From a bacterium ADurb.Bin243 (lineage in GTDB: Bacteria; Muiribacteriota; UBA9980): a stretch of 64,000 bases of DNA. Both the position numbers and the translations under genes were made by a program. The notes under the pieces were generated by a model that had not been told where the DNA came from, did no database searches, and saw only the letters and a program-made list of their open reading frames with translations. Where the stretch lies: contig MWBZ01000010.1 in assembly GCA_002069765.1 (NCBI GenBank), forward strand, positions 1 to 64,000, given 5' to 3'. Of this stretch, positions 7,698 through 16,745 are shown one piece after another. Position 1 is the first letter of the stretch; each line of letters opens with the position of its first letter.

Positions 7698-9230
7698 TTA
7701 TGCCGCCGTTCCGGTGGCGTGGCGCATAATATTTTCCTGCGTGGCTTCGGAAATATCCAGCACGGCTTTAAGGCGCCCTTCGTGCATAACCGCCACACGG
7801 TCGCTCATGCCGATTATTTCCGGAAGATCGGAAGATATGATTATGACGCCCACTCCCGAATCGACGAGTTCGTTAATAATATTATAAATTTCTAATTTTG
7901 CTCCGACGTCTATGCCGCGCGTGGGTTCGTCGAGTATCAGGATGCGGGGTTCGATCATCAGCGATTTTGCCAGCACGACTTTCTGTTGATTGCCGCCGCT
8001 CAAGTTACGGGTTTTCTGTTCGACGGAGGGCGTTTTGATTTTAAGCGCGGCGGTGTATTTTTCGGCGTTTTTGATTTCGGCGTTAGCGTTAATGACTGAA
8101 TGTCTCGAAACTTTTTCGAGGCTTGCCAGGGATATATTTTTATTGATATCCATCATTAAAACGAGGCCGTAGCGTTTACGGTCTTCTGAAACGAGCATGA
8201 TTTTCTTTTGGATGGCGTCGTTTACGTCGCGTATATCGATTTTTTTGCCTTCGAGAAAAACTTCTCCGCCGGTTTTTCGGCCGGAGGCGTTAATTAAATT
8301 CATGAAAAGTTCGCTGCGGCCCGCGCCCACCAGGCCTGAAAAGCCGAGTATTTCGCCCTGGTGCAGCGTGAAGCTGACATTTTTGACCGAGTCGGCGCCG
8401 CGCGCGGGGTCGTAGACTGTGTAATCTTTGATTTCGAATATTATTTTTCCGCATTCGCGTTTTTTGCGCGGGTATATTTGTTTGAGTTCGCGTCCGACCA
8501 TGGTGGCTATGAGTTTTTGTTCGTCGAAATCCTTCGCAGCCGCGGTAGCGACGGTCCGGCCGTCTCTTAAAACCGTTATGGTATCGGCCAGTTCGAAAAC
8601 TTCTTTAAGCCTGTGCGATATGTAAATGCACGTTATTCCTTCTTTACGGAGTTCTTTTAATATCGCGATGAGCCTGTTGGATTCGCTTTCGGTGAGAGCG
8701 GCGGTAGGCTCGTCAAGTATAAGTATATCGCTGTTTTTGGCCAGCGCCTTGGCTATTTCTACCAGCTGCTGCTCGCCGACTCCCAGGTTCATGGTTTTAT
8801 GGGCCGGGCTGATGTTCAGGCCGACTTTTTTCAGGGCGCGCGAAGCTTTTTCGAACGAAGCGTTCCAGTCGATTTTACCGAAGCCGTCGCATATTTCGTG
8901 TCCCAGAAGGATATTTTCGCATACGCTCAACTGTCCTACCAGGGCCAGTTCCTGATAAATTATGGCTATTCCGGCCGCTTCGCTGTCTTTTATGCCTTGA
9001 AAGTCCTTTGCGGCGCCGCCGACCGTTATTTCGCCTTCGAAGGTTCCGCCGGGATATACGCCGCTGAGCACTTTCATAAGCGTGGATTTGCCGGCGCCGT
9101 TTTCGCCGACCAGCGCGTGTATTTCGCCTTTTTTCACGCTGAAGCTCACTTCGGAAAGCGCTTTGACGCCGGGAAAAGTTTTGGTAATATTTTTCATTGC
9201 GAGTGCGTTAGTTTCGTTCAAATTTATCAA
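7698..9230 (-). CDS. xylG: Xylose-type sugar ABC transporter ATP-binding protein
   Basis: At 510 residues this has two fused ABC domains. The first has Walker A GENGAGKST at about 42-50, the family variant signature LGVGEQQLVEIAKAL and Walker B ILILDEPTAAL. The second has the degenerate Walker A GLVGAGRSE usual in this family, plus a canonical LSGGNQQK signature and ILILDEPTRGID. It supplies ATP-driven energy for pentose import. The reading frame begins at TTG 9230 only six bases after xylF. A second TTG at 9221, better spaced from GAGAG, and ATG 9197 are alternative starts. Translational coupling to xylF is likely. Confidence 0.9.
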   Translation of the reverse strand: MINLNETNALAMKNITKTFPGVKALSEVSFSVKKGEIHALVGENGAGKSTLMKVLSGVYPGGTFEGEITVGGAAKDFQGIKDSEAAGIAIIYQELALVGQLSVCENILLGHEICDGFGKIDWNASFEKASRALKKVGLNISPAHKTMNLGVGEQQLVEIAKALAKNSDILILDEPTAALTESESNRLIAILKELRKEGITCIYISHRLKEVFELADTITVLRDGRTVATAAAKDFDEQKLIATMVGRELKQIYPRKKRECGKIIFEIKDYTVYDPARGADSVKNVSFTLHQGEILGFSGLVGAGRSELFMNLINASGRKTGGEVFLEGKKIDIRDVNDAIQKKIMLVSEDRKRYGLVLMMDINKNISLASLEKVSRHSVINANAEIKNAEKYTAALKIKTPSVEQKTRNLSGGNQQKVVLAKSLMIEPRILILDEPTRGIDVGAKLEIYNIINELVDSGVGVIIISSDLPEIIGMSDRVAVMHEGRLKAVLDISEATQENIMRHATGTAA

Positions 9231-9236
9231 CTCTCG

Positions 9237-10268
9237 TTATTTTTTAACGTTTTTATAGACTTCTTCTTTAGTGAGGTAACCGCTTTCTATCAGTTCTTTG
9301 TCTATATTGCTTTTATCGACGGCGACGGGGGTGAGAAGCAGCGCCGGGATATCGCTTTTATTGTTATTGATTTTTTTTGTGATTTCGACTTCTTTTGAAG
9401 AAAGGATTTTTTCCGCGGCGTCGATTGCGGCTATGGCCAGTTTGCGGGTGTCTTTAAAGACGGTCATGGATTGGGAGCCTTCGGCGATTCTCTGCGCGCC
9501 GGAAAGTTCCGAGTCCTGACCGGTTACGGTTACTTTGCCGTCCATTTTTTGCGCGGCGAGGGCCTGTATTGCGCCGCCGGCGGTGCCGTCGTTTGGCGCG
9601 AGCACGGCGTCTATTTTATTATCGTTGGCCGTGAGGGCGTTTTCTACGATTTTCATGGCTTCGGAGGGCTGCCAGTCTTTAACTGCCTGTTCCATAACTA
9701 TTTTGATATCGCCCTTATCTGCGAGCGGTTTTATAATCTTCATGGCGCCGGCTTTAAACATAGCGGCGTTATTATCGGTGGGCGAGCCTGAAAGTATTAT
9801 ATAATTGCCTTTGGGCACGGTTCTGGTTATGAATTCTCCCTGGAGCTCGCCGACTTTTTCGTTATCGAATGAAACGTAGAGGTCGCAGTCGGCGTTTAAT
9901 ATGAGCCTGTCGTAGGATATGACTTTTATTCCGGCGTTATGGGCGTTTTCTACGATGGGGGCGGCGCCGGTGGCGTCGTGAGGGGCGAGTATGAGAATAT
10001 CGATTCCGCCCGCGATTAAATTTTCGCACTGGGCGACCTGTTTCATGGCGTCGTTGTCGGAAATCTGCATTTTTATCTCGATTCCGCGTTTTTTAGCTTC
10101 ATCTTCGAGCTGCCTGGCGTCGCGCACCCAGCGTTCTTCACGCTGTGTGGGAAGGGAAACGCCGACGGTGATTTTTTTAGCCTGCTGGCAGTACGCGGCC
10201 GACGCCGCGAGGATGACGGTTATAACGGCGATTATGATCGAACGATAACTTCTGGAAATAAACGACAT
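9237..10268 (-). CDS. xylF: D-xylose-binding periplasmic protein
   Basis: A 343-residue type I periplasmic binding protein with a signal peptide of about 27 residues ending AAYCQQ. The mature sequence follows XylF closely in the first lobe (QREERWVRDARQLEDEAKK), in the sugar-binding loop VISYDRLILNADCDLYVSFDN and in the second lobe VTGQDSELSGAQRI. It captures xylose for the xylGH transporter. GGAGG precedes the ATG. It is the first gene of xylFGH and a good sigma70-type promoter lies about 70 bases upstream. No xylose isomerase or kinase gene is in the window, so catabolism must be encoded elsewhere. Confidence 0.92.
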   Translation of the reverse strand: MSFISRSYRSIIIAVITVILAASAAYCQQAKKITVGVSLPTQREERWVRDARQLEDEAKKRGIEIKMQISDNDAMKQVAQCENLIAGGIDILILAPHDATGAAPIVENAHNAGIKVISYDRLILNADCDLYVSFDNEKVGELQGEFITRTVPKGNYIILSGSPTDNNAAMFKAGAMKIIKPLADKGDIKIVMEQAVKDWQPSEAMKIVENALTANDNKIDAVLAPNDGTAGGAIQALAAQKMDGKVTVTGQDSELSGAQRIAEGSQSMTVFKDTRKLAIAAIDAAEKILSSKEVEITKKINNNKSDIPALLLTPVAVDKSNIDKELIESGYLTKEEVYKNVKK

Positions 10269-10338
10269 TGATAAAACCTCCGATTTTATTTAAAGATCTG
10301 TGATTGTTTTTTACGCCATGAATTTTTAACTGGATAAT

Positions 10339-10367
10339 ATTATAACACAACGAACGGGTAAAATCAA
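10339..10367 (-). promoter_or_regulatory. Predicted sigma70 promoter of xylFGH
   Basis: On the minus strand, TTGATT (10362-10367) is separated by 17 bases from a perfect TATAAT (10339-10344). The predicted start is about 65 bases upstream of the xylF ATG. I see no clear catabolite-repressor or XylR operator in the leader. Confidence 0.7.
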
Positions 10368-10429
10368 ATGGTCCGCAGCGGCGCTTATAATCGCGGCGGC
10401 GGCGTTTTTAAAAAGCGAAAGCGGAAATT

Positions 10430-10465
10430 AAAAAACGGCGCGCCTTTGGGGCGACGCCGTCTTTT
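10430..10465 (-). terminator. Intrinsic terminator of the outer-membrane protein gene
   Basis: A GC hairpin with outer stem 10435-10440 / 10455-10460 and an inner CGCC/GGCG extension is followed, reading on the minus strand, by a run of six T. It lies 65 bases beyond the stop codon at 10530 and upstream of the xylF promoter region. Confidence 0.75.
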
Positions 10466-10529
10466 TACTTCATACTCGATTTACAGAATTTATATTTTCT
10501 TTAATTTACGCTTTAATTTTGCTTTAAGG

Positions 10530-11825
10530 TTAGAACATGTAAGTGGCGCCCATTATGAATTTAAAGTTATATCCGTATTCCTGATCGTTATAAAACGATA
10601 CGGGCAGCGCCGCGTCGAGAATAAGGTCTTTATTTACGCGCGTTCTGAGCGCGGGGGTGAAATCAAGCTTTGTGCCCATGGCGCCCCAGTTTTCGCCGTT
10701 CAATTCGAAGCTGAGCGTCAGGTCGTCGGTTTTGGAAAAATCCACGCCGAGGTTATATACGAATTTATCGTCGACGAAGAGCCTCTGGCCGGCCTGAGAA
10801 GAGCGCGGGTCGCCGGTGGAGGTGTAGCCCAGGTTGATATGGACGTTGGCCGATGAAAGTTTTTGCGAAAGCGCCGCGAATACGTCGTAGTCGGCTTCGC
10901 CGGTGGCGCCCATGACATACATCGTCTTTTTGTCCGCGGTCGGAAATTTAACGCCCCAGCCTACCGCGAGCGAAGTGGGCGATTCCGGCTGCATGGGAAG
11001 TTTATATTTCATTTTCATGCCTATATCGCCCATGCCCGAGCCGCTGTCGTTTTGAGGCTTAAGCGAGGAGCAGTTGATTTTCCACGACTGGCCGGGAAAG
11101 ATAAAGCCTAGTTCGAAGTTATCGAGCGCGCCGACGGTTACGTTAATAGGGAACTGGTACTGGTGAGCGTATTCGTCGTTCAAAAACGATATCTTGTTGT
11201 TGTTTTGCTTTGAGATAGTGTTATATACTATGTGCGCGCCGATGTTGAACTGCCCTTTTTTGAGCGTATGCGCTGTCTGCGTGTAAATTAAGCCGGTAGT
11301 GCCGGTTATGCTGGAAGAAATTACGCCGGGGTAATAAATCTTTTCGTCGCGGGCCTTTATTTTTTTAACGTCCGATTCGTCTTCGGTGTATAAGTTGCCG
11401 CCGTAGAGTTCGTCTACGGATAGAACCTGCGTGCTTTTGCCGTCTTTTTTAGGCGCGCTTTTTTTAGCGGCCGGAACTTTAGCGCCCGCGTCGGATGCGG
11501 TCGCGCCGTCGCCCGCGGTATTTTCGGCTATTAAAATGGTGTCGGCGAGAAGTTCGTCGGCGCTTTTATCGGCGCCGGATTTATCGCCGGGAGAAGGTTT
11601 GAGCGCAGGATAAACCTTTTCTTTAGCGGATTTTTTAAGAGTGTTGTCGGTGTTTTTATTCATGATTTTCTGAATCATGTCGTCGTTGAAGCCTGAATCG
11701 CGAAGTTGTTCTTCCACCGCGTCTTTCGAATATGCGGCGCCCCCGGGGGCCATCAGCGCGAAACTTACGATCAGAGCGATTAAAACGAAAAAACTCTTTT
11801 TAAAAGCCTTTTTGTTAACTGTCAT
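10530..11825 (-). CDS. Probable outer-membrane beta-barrel protein
   Basis: A 431-residue exported protein with a signal peptide of about 30 residues ending GGAAYS, counting from the ATG at 11825, which sits eight bases from GAAGGAAAG. A GTG nine bases earlier is too close to that site. Residues 30-150 are a charged Ala/Lys/Asp-rich linker. The remainder alternates polar and aromatic residues, with turns such as GMGDIGMKMKYKL and GWGVKFPTADKK as in Phenol_MetA_deg-type transporters, and ends in TYMF, the aromatic C-terminus typical of Bam-inserted barrels. Substrate is unknown. It follows the same strand as xylFGH but has its own terminator before xylF, so it is a separate transcript. Confidence 0.7.
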   Translation of the reverse strand: MTVNKKAFKKSFFVLIALIVSFALMAPGGAAYSKDAVEEQLRDSGFNDDMIQKIMNKNTDNTLKKSAKEKVYPALKPSPGDKSGADKSADELLADTILIAENTAGDGATASDAGAKVPAAKKSAPKKDGKSTQVLSVDELYGGNLYTEDESDVKKIKARDEKIYYPGVISSSITGTTGLIYTQTAHTLKKGQFNIGAHIVYNTISKQNNNKISFLNDEYAHQYQFPINVTVGALDNFELGFIFPGQSWKINCSSLKPQNDSGSGMGDIGMKMKYKLPMQPESPTSLAVGWGVKFPTADKKTMYVMGATGEADYDVFAALSQKLSSANVHINLGYTSTGDPRSSQAGQRLFVDDKFVYNLGVDFSKTDDLTLSFELNGENWGAMGTKLDFTPALRTRVNKDLILDAALPVSFYNDQEYGYNFKFIMGATYMF

Positions 11826-12000
11826 TTCGATCACTTTCCTTCTTATTACGTCTATAAAATAAAATGAATGCCGTTATTAAAAAAGTAAAACTTATTATAA
11901 CACGTTGATAATATCGGAAAGTTTTTGTGAAAAATTAATTTATGGAAGAAAAAATAAAAAGAAATAATGTCTTATGGACAGGGCGGGATTTTTATGAAAT

Positions 12001-12258
12001 TTATTTAAGTTTTTTATTGACTATTTCAGACTGCATTTTCATATTCAGAGCTATCATAGATTCTATGACTTTAATGGCTTTTTCCCTCGAGGGCTCGTTG
12101 ATGCCGATTGAAAGGTTTTTTCTGAATATTACGTATTGCGCGTCGGTCATAAATTTGAGAAGTTTTAATTCTTTTTTATGAACGGAGGCCGCGTTTTTTA
12201 GCTCTTCGAGCGACAGCTCGGTCTCTTTGAGGCCGGTATTGCGAAAGTTATTTTTAAT
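12001..12258 (-). CDS. Small helical protein of unknown function, probable ATT start
   Basis: The frame encodes a Lys/Glu-rich helical product ending VNKKLK. No ATG, GTG or TTG lies near a ribosome binding site in this frame. Instead AAGGGGAGA (12265-12273) sits seven bases before an ATT at 12258, which gives an 85-residue protein. ATT is a known rare start (for example infC). Starting further upstream would add AT-rich sequence and overlap the divergent gene at 12344. The sequence has coiled-coil character and no recognised domain. The start choice is inference; the downstream frame itself looks coding because it is compositionally ordinary and highly charged. Confidence 0.5.
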   Translation of the reverse strand: MKNNFRNTGLKETELSLEELKNAASVHKKELKLLKFMTDAQYVIFRKNLSIGINEPSREKAIKVIESMIALNMKMQSEIVNKKLK

Positions 12259-12343
12259 TTTAATTCTCCCCTTAATTTGCCGGGAAATAATACCGATAAT
12301 TTTATTATTAACGAAAAAAATTAAATAAACGGAGGAATTTACA

Positions 12344-12484
12344 ATGCAATGTCCACTGTGCAATCAATCCATGGTAAAAAGCGCCGATCGCAGCATGAAA
12401 AACAGCCATAACTCTTTAAAATGCACTAATTGCATGTTTATAATCTATTACCGCGGCATCAGCGGTTTAGACGCGAGCATGTAG
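12344..12484 (+). CDS. 46-residue zinc-ribbon-like small protein
   Basis: An ATG preceded by a perfect GGAGGAA site (12331-12337) opens a 46-codon frame ending TAG. The product starts MQCPLCNQSM and has a second pair, CTNC, about 20 residues later. Two CxxC knuckles at that spacing are the hallmark of a small zinc ribbon. It is divergent from the gene at 12001-12258. No family can be named. It may bind nucleic acid or protein, but that is inference from the fold alone. Confidence 0.6.
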   Translation: MQCPLCNQSMVKSADRSMKNSHNSLKCTNCMFIIYYRGISGLDASM

Positions 12485-12566
12485 ACACACTAAAAAAACA
12501 GATGGAACATTAATATTATATTTATATCACAAATTACCGTTAAAACGCCAGAAAAATTTTAAAATT

Positions 12567-13427
12567 ATGAAAAACAAATTTCCGGCAAAAGGTTTTAAAG
12601 TATTTTTGCTTCTGGCCGCGATGGTTTTTACGGCTATCGGCCTGGAGGCCTGCAGCGGAAACTATCTTAACGACGAAAAAACGCTTGCCTATATAAAAAT
12701 TACTCCCGATAAGCCGGACGTGACGGCCGGAGGAAAGCTCAATTTCAGCGCTTCCGGCCTTGACGATAAAGGCGGAAAGATGATAATTTCGCCGATATGG
12801 GAAGCGCACGACGGCCGAATCGATTCCGAAGGCGTTTATATAGCGCCTAATTTTGCCACCGTGGACAGGGTTTCCGCGTTCGTGGGTTCGAAACTGGCCA
12901 CGGCCGTGGTAAATGTTAAAACTTATCCGGAAGCTGAAACTATTAAAATATATCCCGAATTAAAATATCTTTCCTGCGGCCAGAAGCAAAAATTCAGGGC
13001 CGTAGGTTTTAACGCTTTCGGCGAGGAAGTTCCCGTGAGCGTCCGCTGGGAAAGCCGCAACGGCGTGATAAGCGCGGACGGCGAATACAGCGCGCCGCTT
13101 CATCCCACGGCCGACGCGATTGGCGCTAAAACTCTTTCGGCCACTGGAGCTCTTCCGGTTGAAATCAAGCCGCGAGAGGCTTATAAAATCTTTATATCGC
13201 CCGCTAAAGCGAGCGTAAAAGCTCTCGGCGTAACGAAATTTTCCGCCTCCGCTTTCGATATCTACAATAACCGAATCGAAGACGATCTCGGGTTCCGTTT
13301 TACCGCATTAAAAGGTAAAATAACGGACGACGGGTATTATTTCGCGCCTAATATTATCGGAACGGACGAAGTAGGCGTGTCTTTTAATTATATAAGAGAC
13401 AGCGCTTCGGTCGAACTGGTTCAATAA
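12567..13427 (+). CDS. Lipoprotein with bacterial Ig-like repeats
   Basis: A 286-residue product with a lipoprotein signal: charged start, hydrophobic residues 11-25 and lipobox LEAC with the lipidated Cys at about residue 29. The mature part has three repeats of about 80 residues, each starting near an IxI.P.....GG/LG...F.A.G.D motif and containing a W/F..xxGxIxxdGxYxAP block (for example IWEAHDGRIDSEGVYIAP and VRWESRNGVISADGEYSAP). These are BIG-type immunoglobulin-like domains. It is probably envelope-anchored and adhesive or structural. It converges with the VTT-domain gene, with 18 bases between the two stops. Confidence 0.7.
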   Translation: MKNKFPAKGFKVFLLLAAMVFTAIGLEACSGNYLNDEKTLAYIKITPDKPDVTAGGKLNFSASGLDDKGGKMIISPIWEAHDGRIDSEGVYIAPNFATVDRVSAFVGSKLATAVVNVKTYPEAETIKIYPELKYLSCGQKQKFRAVGFNAFGEEVPVSVRWESRNGVISADGEYSAPLHPTADAIGAKTLSATGALPVEIKPREAYKIFISPAKASVKALGVTKFSASAFDIYNNRIEDDLGFRFTALKGKITDDGYYFAPNIIGTDEVGVSFNYIRDSASVELVQ

Positions 13428-13445
13428 GAAATTTTAAAAAATGCA

Positions 13446-14240
13446 TTAATTTGTAATTTGATTTTCGGCCATGGGCGCGGGGGTTGCGCCCGTTTCTTTT
13501 TTTTCGCCCTTGATTATATAATAAAAGCCGGTCAGCGTTCCGACTAAAAATATCGCGAGAAGTATTATCACCCATATAAGCATTTTTACGTCTTTATCAA
13601 CGATAAGTTCGTTAAACTTGCCGCCCACGGTCATATCTGATATGAGGTTTAATATGCCTTTTTTATCGGATATTTCCATTATGGCGTCGCCCATCATGAC
13701 GTAAACGAAGGTGCCGGGAATAATGCCGAAGAAAGTGGACCAGAAAAAAGATCCGAACGGTATTTTAGAAGTGCCGCATATGTAGTTTATGGCTTCGTAA
13801 TGGGTTATGGGGCAGATTCTGGCTAAAAATATAAGCCAGAAATTGTTGCGTTTGGTAAAGTCGAGCATCGACATAAGTTTATTGTGCTTATTAGCCGTAG
13901 AGGCTTCGAAATAATCGGCCGTGGAATAGTAGGCAAGGTAATAACCGAGAACGCCGGCCGTGGTGGATCCTATCATGGCGAATACCGTGCCCCATAGAAG
14001 GCCGAAAAGAGCTCCGCCCACCGCAGTGAGTATGAGGCGGGGCGCGCCTATTATAGGCAGCAGCGTCATTCCCACGATATACACTATGGGGGCGAGAGTT
14101 TCGTACGATTCTACAAAATGCCTTATTTTATCGCGCGTCATATACTTGTCCATGCCGGTAAAGTAAGCCAGCAGGGGCAATCCTATGGCTATTAGAACGA
14201 ACGCTATAGTTTTGATTTTGTCTTTTTTCATTTTGTCCAT
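13446..14240 (-). CDS. TVP38/TMEM64 (VTT-domain) inner-membrane protein
   Basis: A 264-residue membrane protein with about six hydrophobic segments. The VTT/SNARE-associated core is visible in PIIGAPRLILTAVGGALFG (about 61-79) and in the ARICPITHYEAINYICG segment, with a second re-entrant-like region at GSFFWSTFFGIIPGTFVYVMMG. The family (DedA/YdjX relatives) is associated with lipid scrambling or transport across membranes. The C-terminus ends with one more transmembrane segment and a short charged tail. Its divergent neighbour is the radical-SAM gene. Function in this organism is inferred only from family. Confidence 0.82.
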   Translation of the reverse strand: MDKMKKDKIKTIAFVLIAIGLPLLAYFTGMDKYMTRDKIRHFVESYETLAPIVYIVGMTLLPIIGAPRLILTAVGGALFGLLWGTVFAMIGSTTAGVLGYYLAYYSTADYFEASTANKHNKLMSMLDFTKRNNFWLIFLARICPITHYEAINYICGTSKIPFGSFFWSTFFGIIPGTFVYVMMGDAIMEISDKKGILNLISDMTVGGKFNELIVDKDVKMLIWVIILLAIFLVGTLTGFYYIIKGEKKETGATPAPMAENQITN

Positions 14241-14343
14241 AATAAAGCGTATTATACAATACGGGGATAATTAAATCAAGTAATTTAATTAATTATCAAA
14301 ATAATATTATTTTCAGTTAATTTTTCTTTATGCGGTTTGTGAA

Positions 14344-14373
14344 TTGACTTTTTTCTCTTCTTAATGATATAAT
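14344..14373 (+). promoter_or_regulatory. Predicted sigma70 promoter of the radical-SAM gene
   Basis: TTGACT (14344-14349) and a perfect TATAAT (14368-14373) are 18 bases apart, about 60 bases upstream of the ATG at 14442. Confidence 0.65.
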
Positions 14374-14441
14374 TCGAAAGTATTATAATATTTAATTTGA
14401 ATTTACGCCGGTTTCCGGCCTCGATAGAGAGAATAATACCT

Positions 14442-16502
14442 ATGAAAAAACTTAAAATAGCGCTTTGCACAGTGAATACGCGCTACAGCCAGAACGCCGC
14501 CGCGCTTTATTATTTGAGCGGTTATCTTTATAAGCATCTGGATTCAAAAAATATCGACCGCGCTCGCTATGAATTGAAGATTTATGAATTCAACCTCAAC
14601 GATACGCATGAATATGTTACCAGGACGCTTTGTTCCGACGCCGCCGACATATACGCGTTTTCTATATATATATGGAACCGCGAATATATCAAAAAAATAA
14701 TATCGTTTATAAGGCGGGCGTTTGACGACCCGGTCACTATAGCCGGCGGCCCGGAGGTCATCTCCGTTTCAAAGGGCGACGCGGAAGCGATGTGCGGCGC
14801 GGAATACGCGATCGCCGGTGAGGGCGAAATATCTTTCGCGCGTTTCGTCGAACTGGCTCTGGACGCTTTTAACGCGTGCGGGCGCGCCGGCGCGTTAGAC
14901 GAAAACAGGCTTATGGAAATAGAAGGCATCGCCCGCGAAAACGGCGGCAAGTTTATATATTCATCAGAACCTGCCGTAGTAAATAATCTGGACGAAATAC
15001 CCACGCTGTTCGAAAGGCCCGCGGGGGTTTCCGGCAGGCAGGAGAAGAACTTCGTATATATGGAGACGTCGCGGGGCTGTCCCAATCACTGTCATTACTG
15101 CCTCAGCTCCATAAAGCCGAAGAACGGCCCGGCGGTGAGGTATTTTTCGCTGGAAAGGGTTTTCGCCGATATAGACCGGATTATAAGCGTTATGAAGATA
15201 GACAAGGTGAGGGTTATAGACCGCACGTTCAACGACGATCCGGCCCGGGCCCTGGCGATATTCAAATATATAGTTTCGAAGGCGGGCCCTGAAACGATGT
15301 TTCAGTTCGAAATCAGCCCGTATAAATTCACTCCGGAGATTATCGGGTATTTAAAAAGCCTTGACAGGCAATATTTTCAATTTGAAATAGGCGTTCAGTC
15401 CTTCAACAAAAAAGCGCTCGACTCCGTAGGCCGCGCCCACGGCGAAGGAAGCGGCCGGCCCGAAAAGGATTCCGGCGGGCGCGCCGGCGACGTGCTCGAC
15501 GTTTTAATAAACGAAACGGCCGTAAATATCCATGCCGATCTCATGTACGGCCTTCCTGGCGACCGCTACGAGGACTGCATTTATTCTTTCGACAAGCTGC
15601 TTTTAAAGATGCCAGACAGCGTGCAATTCTGGCAGTTAAAGCTCCTGCGCGGCACGAAGCTTCGCGAAAAGGCCGAAGCGTCGGGCCTGGTTTACGACCC
15701 GAACCCGCCTTACGCGGTGATAAAAACTTCAGATATAAGTATTTTTGAAATGTTTCGGCTGCAGAAGCTCGGGCGTTATCTCGATCTTTTTTATAATCAC
15801 GGGCATGTCCGGCAAACTCTGAAGCTGCTTTTCGATTTTTTTAAAAAGCCTTCCGATCTTTTTTTCAAGCTGAGCGAATATTTCGAGCGCAACGCCATTT
15901 CCGAAACGGCCGTTTCGCGCCAGAATTTGTTTTTATATATCCAGAAGTTCGGGGAGGAATTCATCAAAACTGAAAGCGACAAAAAATACTCGATATTTCT
16001 CGACTGCCTCAGATATGATTTCATAAACGGCGAATCTAAAAGGTTTTCGCTTCCCGAATTTTTAAAGCCGTCCAGGATGAAGCGCGACGCGGATTTTTAC
16101 GGCGCGGTTCAGGCCGCGATTTCCCGTTCGGGAATCCGGTTGAAATTATCTAAAACTTTTTCTTTGTTCCGCTTCGATAACGATATTATCGAAACTTCGT
16201 CGGGGAAAGAAATAGGCAAAGGCGGGAAGGCCCCGTTCGATCTGTCCGGCGCGCCGCATCGCGGGGCTTATATGGCGCTTCGGCATATAGTCAACGGCGA
16301 CGGCACTTTCGATACGCAAAAATACTGGTTTAACGCTCCCGCCGATTTTTCGGCGCTGGATTATTTTTATTACGCCGACAAAAATAAAATGCCTGCTTCC
16401 GTTGAAGAATCCGGCGGGGACCGGGAGGCGGAAGCCGCGGCCGGAAGGATTTTAGGGCTCGTTGAAAAATTGGCGGAATATGGTATAATAGTCAAACAAT
16501 AA
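14442..16502 (+). CDS. B12-binding radical-SAM protein (DUF4080 type)
   Basis: A 686-residue protein, taking the ATG at 14442 after AGAGAGAA; an in-frame TTG 45 bases earlier has no site. Residues 1-130 form a cobalamin-binding Rossmann domain (TVNTRYSQNAAALYYLSGYL is truncated here to TVNTRYSQNAAALYYL). A radical-SAM barrel follows with CPNHCHYC, putting the cluster cysteines at 213, 217 and 220. The C-terminal third matches the DUF4080 extension of this family, whose reaction is unknown. Related enzymes methylate or rearrange unactivated carbons. The ferredoxin gene 16 bases downstream could supply electrons to the cluster, which fits an operon. Substrate unknown. Confidence 0.85.
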   Translation: MKKLKIALCTVNTRYSQNAAALYYLSGYLYKHLDSKNIDRARYELKIYEFNLNDTHEYVTRTLCSDAADIYAFSIYIWNREYIKKIISFIRRAFDDPVTIAGGPEVISVSKGDAEAMCGAEYAIAGEGEISFARFVELALDAFNACGRAGALDENRLMEIEGIARENGGKFIYSSEPAVVNNLDEIPTLFERPAGVSGRQEKNFVYMETSRGCPNHCHYCLSSIKPKNGPAVRYFSLERVFADIDRIISVMKIDKVRVIDRTFNDDPARALAIFKYIVSKAGPETMFQFEISPYKFTPEIIGYLKSLDRQYFQFEIGVQSFNKKALDSVGRAHGEGSGRPEKDSGGRAGDVLDVLINETAVNIHADLMYGLPGDRYEDCIYSFDKLLLKMPDSVQFWQLKLLRGTKLREKAEASGLVYDPNPPYAVIKTSDISIFEMFRLQKLGRYLDLFYNHGHVRQTLKLLFDFFKKPSDLFFKLSEYFERNAISETAVSRQNLFLYIQKFGEEFIKTESDKKYSIFLDCLRYDFINGESKRFSLPEFLKPSRMKRDADFYGAVQAAISRSGIRLKLSKTFSLFRFDNDIIETSSGKEIGKGGKAPFDLSGAPHRGAYMALRHIVNGDGTFDTQKYWFNAPADFSALDYFYYADKNKMPASVEESGGDREAEAAAGRILGLVEKLAEYGIIVKQ

Positions 16503-16518
16503 ATGTGAGGTGCGCGTT

Positions 16519-16707
16519 ATGATAAAAAAGGTTTATATTACCGACGATTGCATCGCCTGCATGGCATGCGAATTGACCTGCCCTGAAGTTTTCAAGATAA
16601 GGGGCGGAAAATCCAGCGTCCTTCCCGGCGCGGATTTTGAAAAAAACGAGGCCTGCATCCAGAGGGCAGCCATGGGATGCCCTGTCAACGCGATTAAATA
16701 CGAATAG
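16519..16707 (+). CDS. Small [4Fe-4S] ferredoxin
   Basis: A 62-residue ferredoxin starting at ATG 16519, six bases after GAGGTG. The cluster is ligated by CxxCxxC (Cys 11, 14, 17) and the late CP near residue 53 (GCPVNAIKYE). Cys 21 and Cys 45 are in the positions that form a disulphide in Thermotoga-type single-cluster ferredoxins. It is an electron carrier and follows the radical-SAM gene directly, so reduction of that enzyme is the most natural role, by inference. Confidence 0.88.
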   Translation: MIKKVYITDDCIACMACELTCPEVFKIRGGKSSVLPGADFEKNEACIQRAAMGCPVNAIKYE

Positions 16708-16745
16708 CCTGCGCGGTATTAAGTTGTAGCGAGTTCTGCGGATTT

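Noticed and set aside
8799-9398. 199-codon plus-strand frame across xylG and xylF
   Set aside because: It spans two well-supported genes on the other strand and has no domain.
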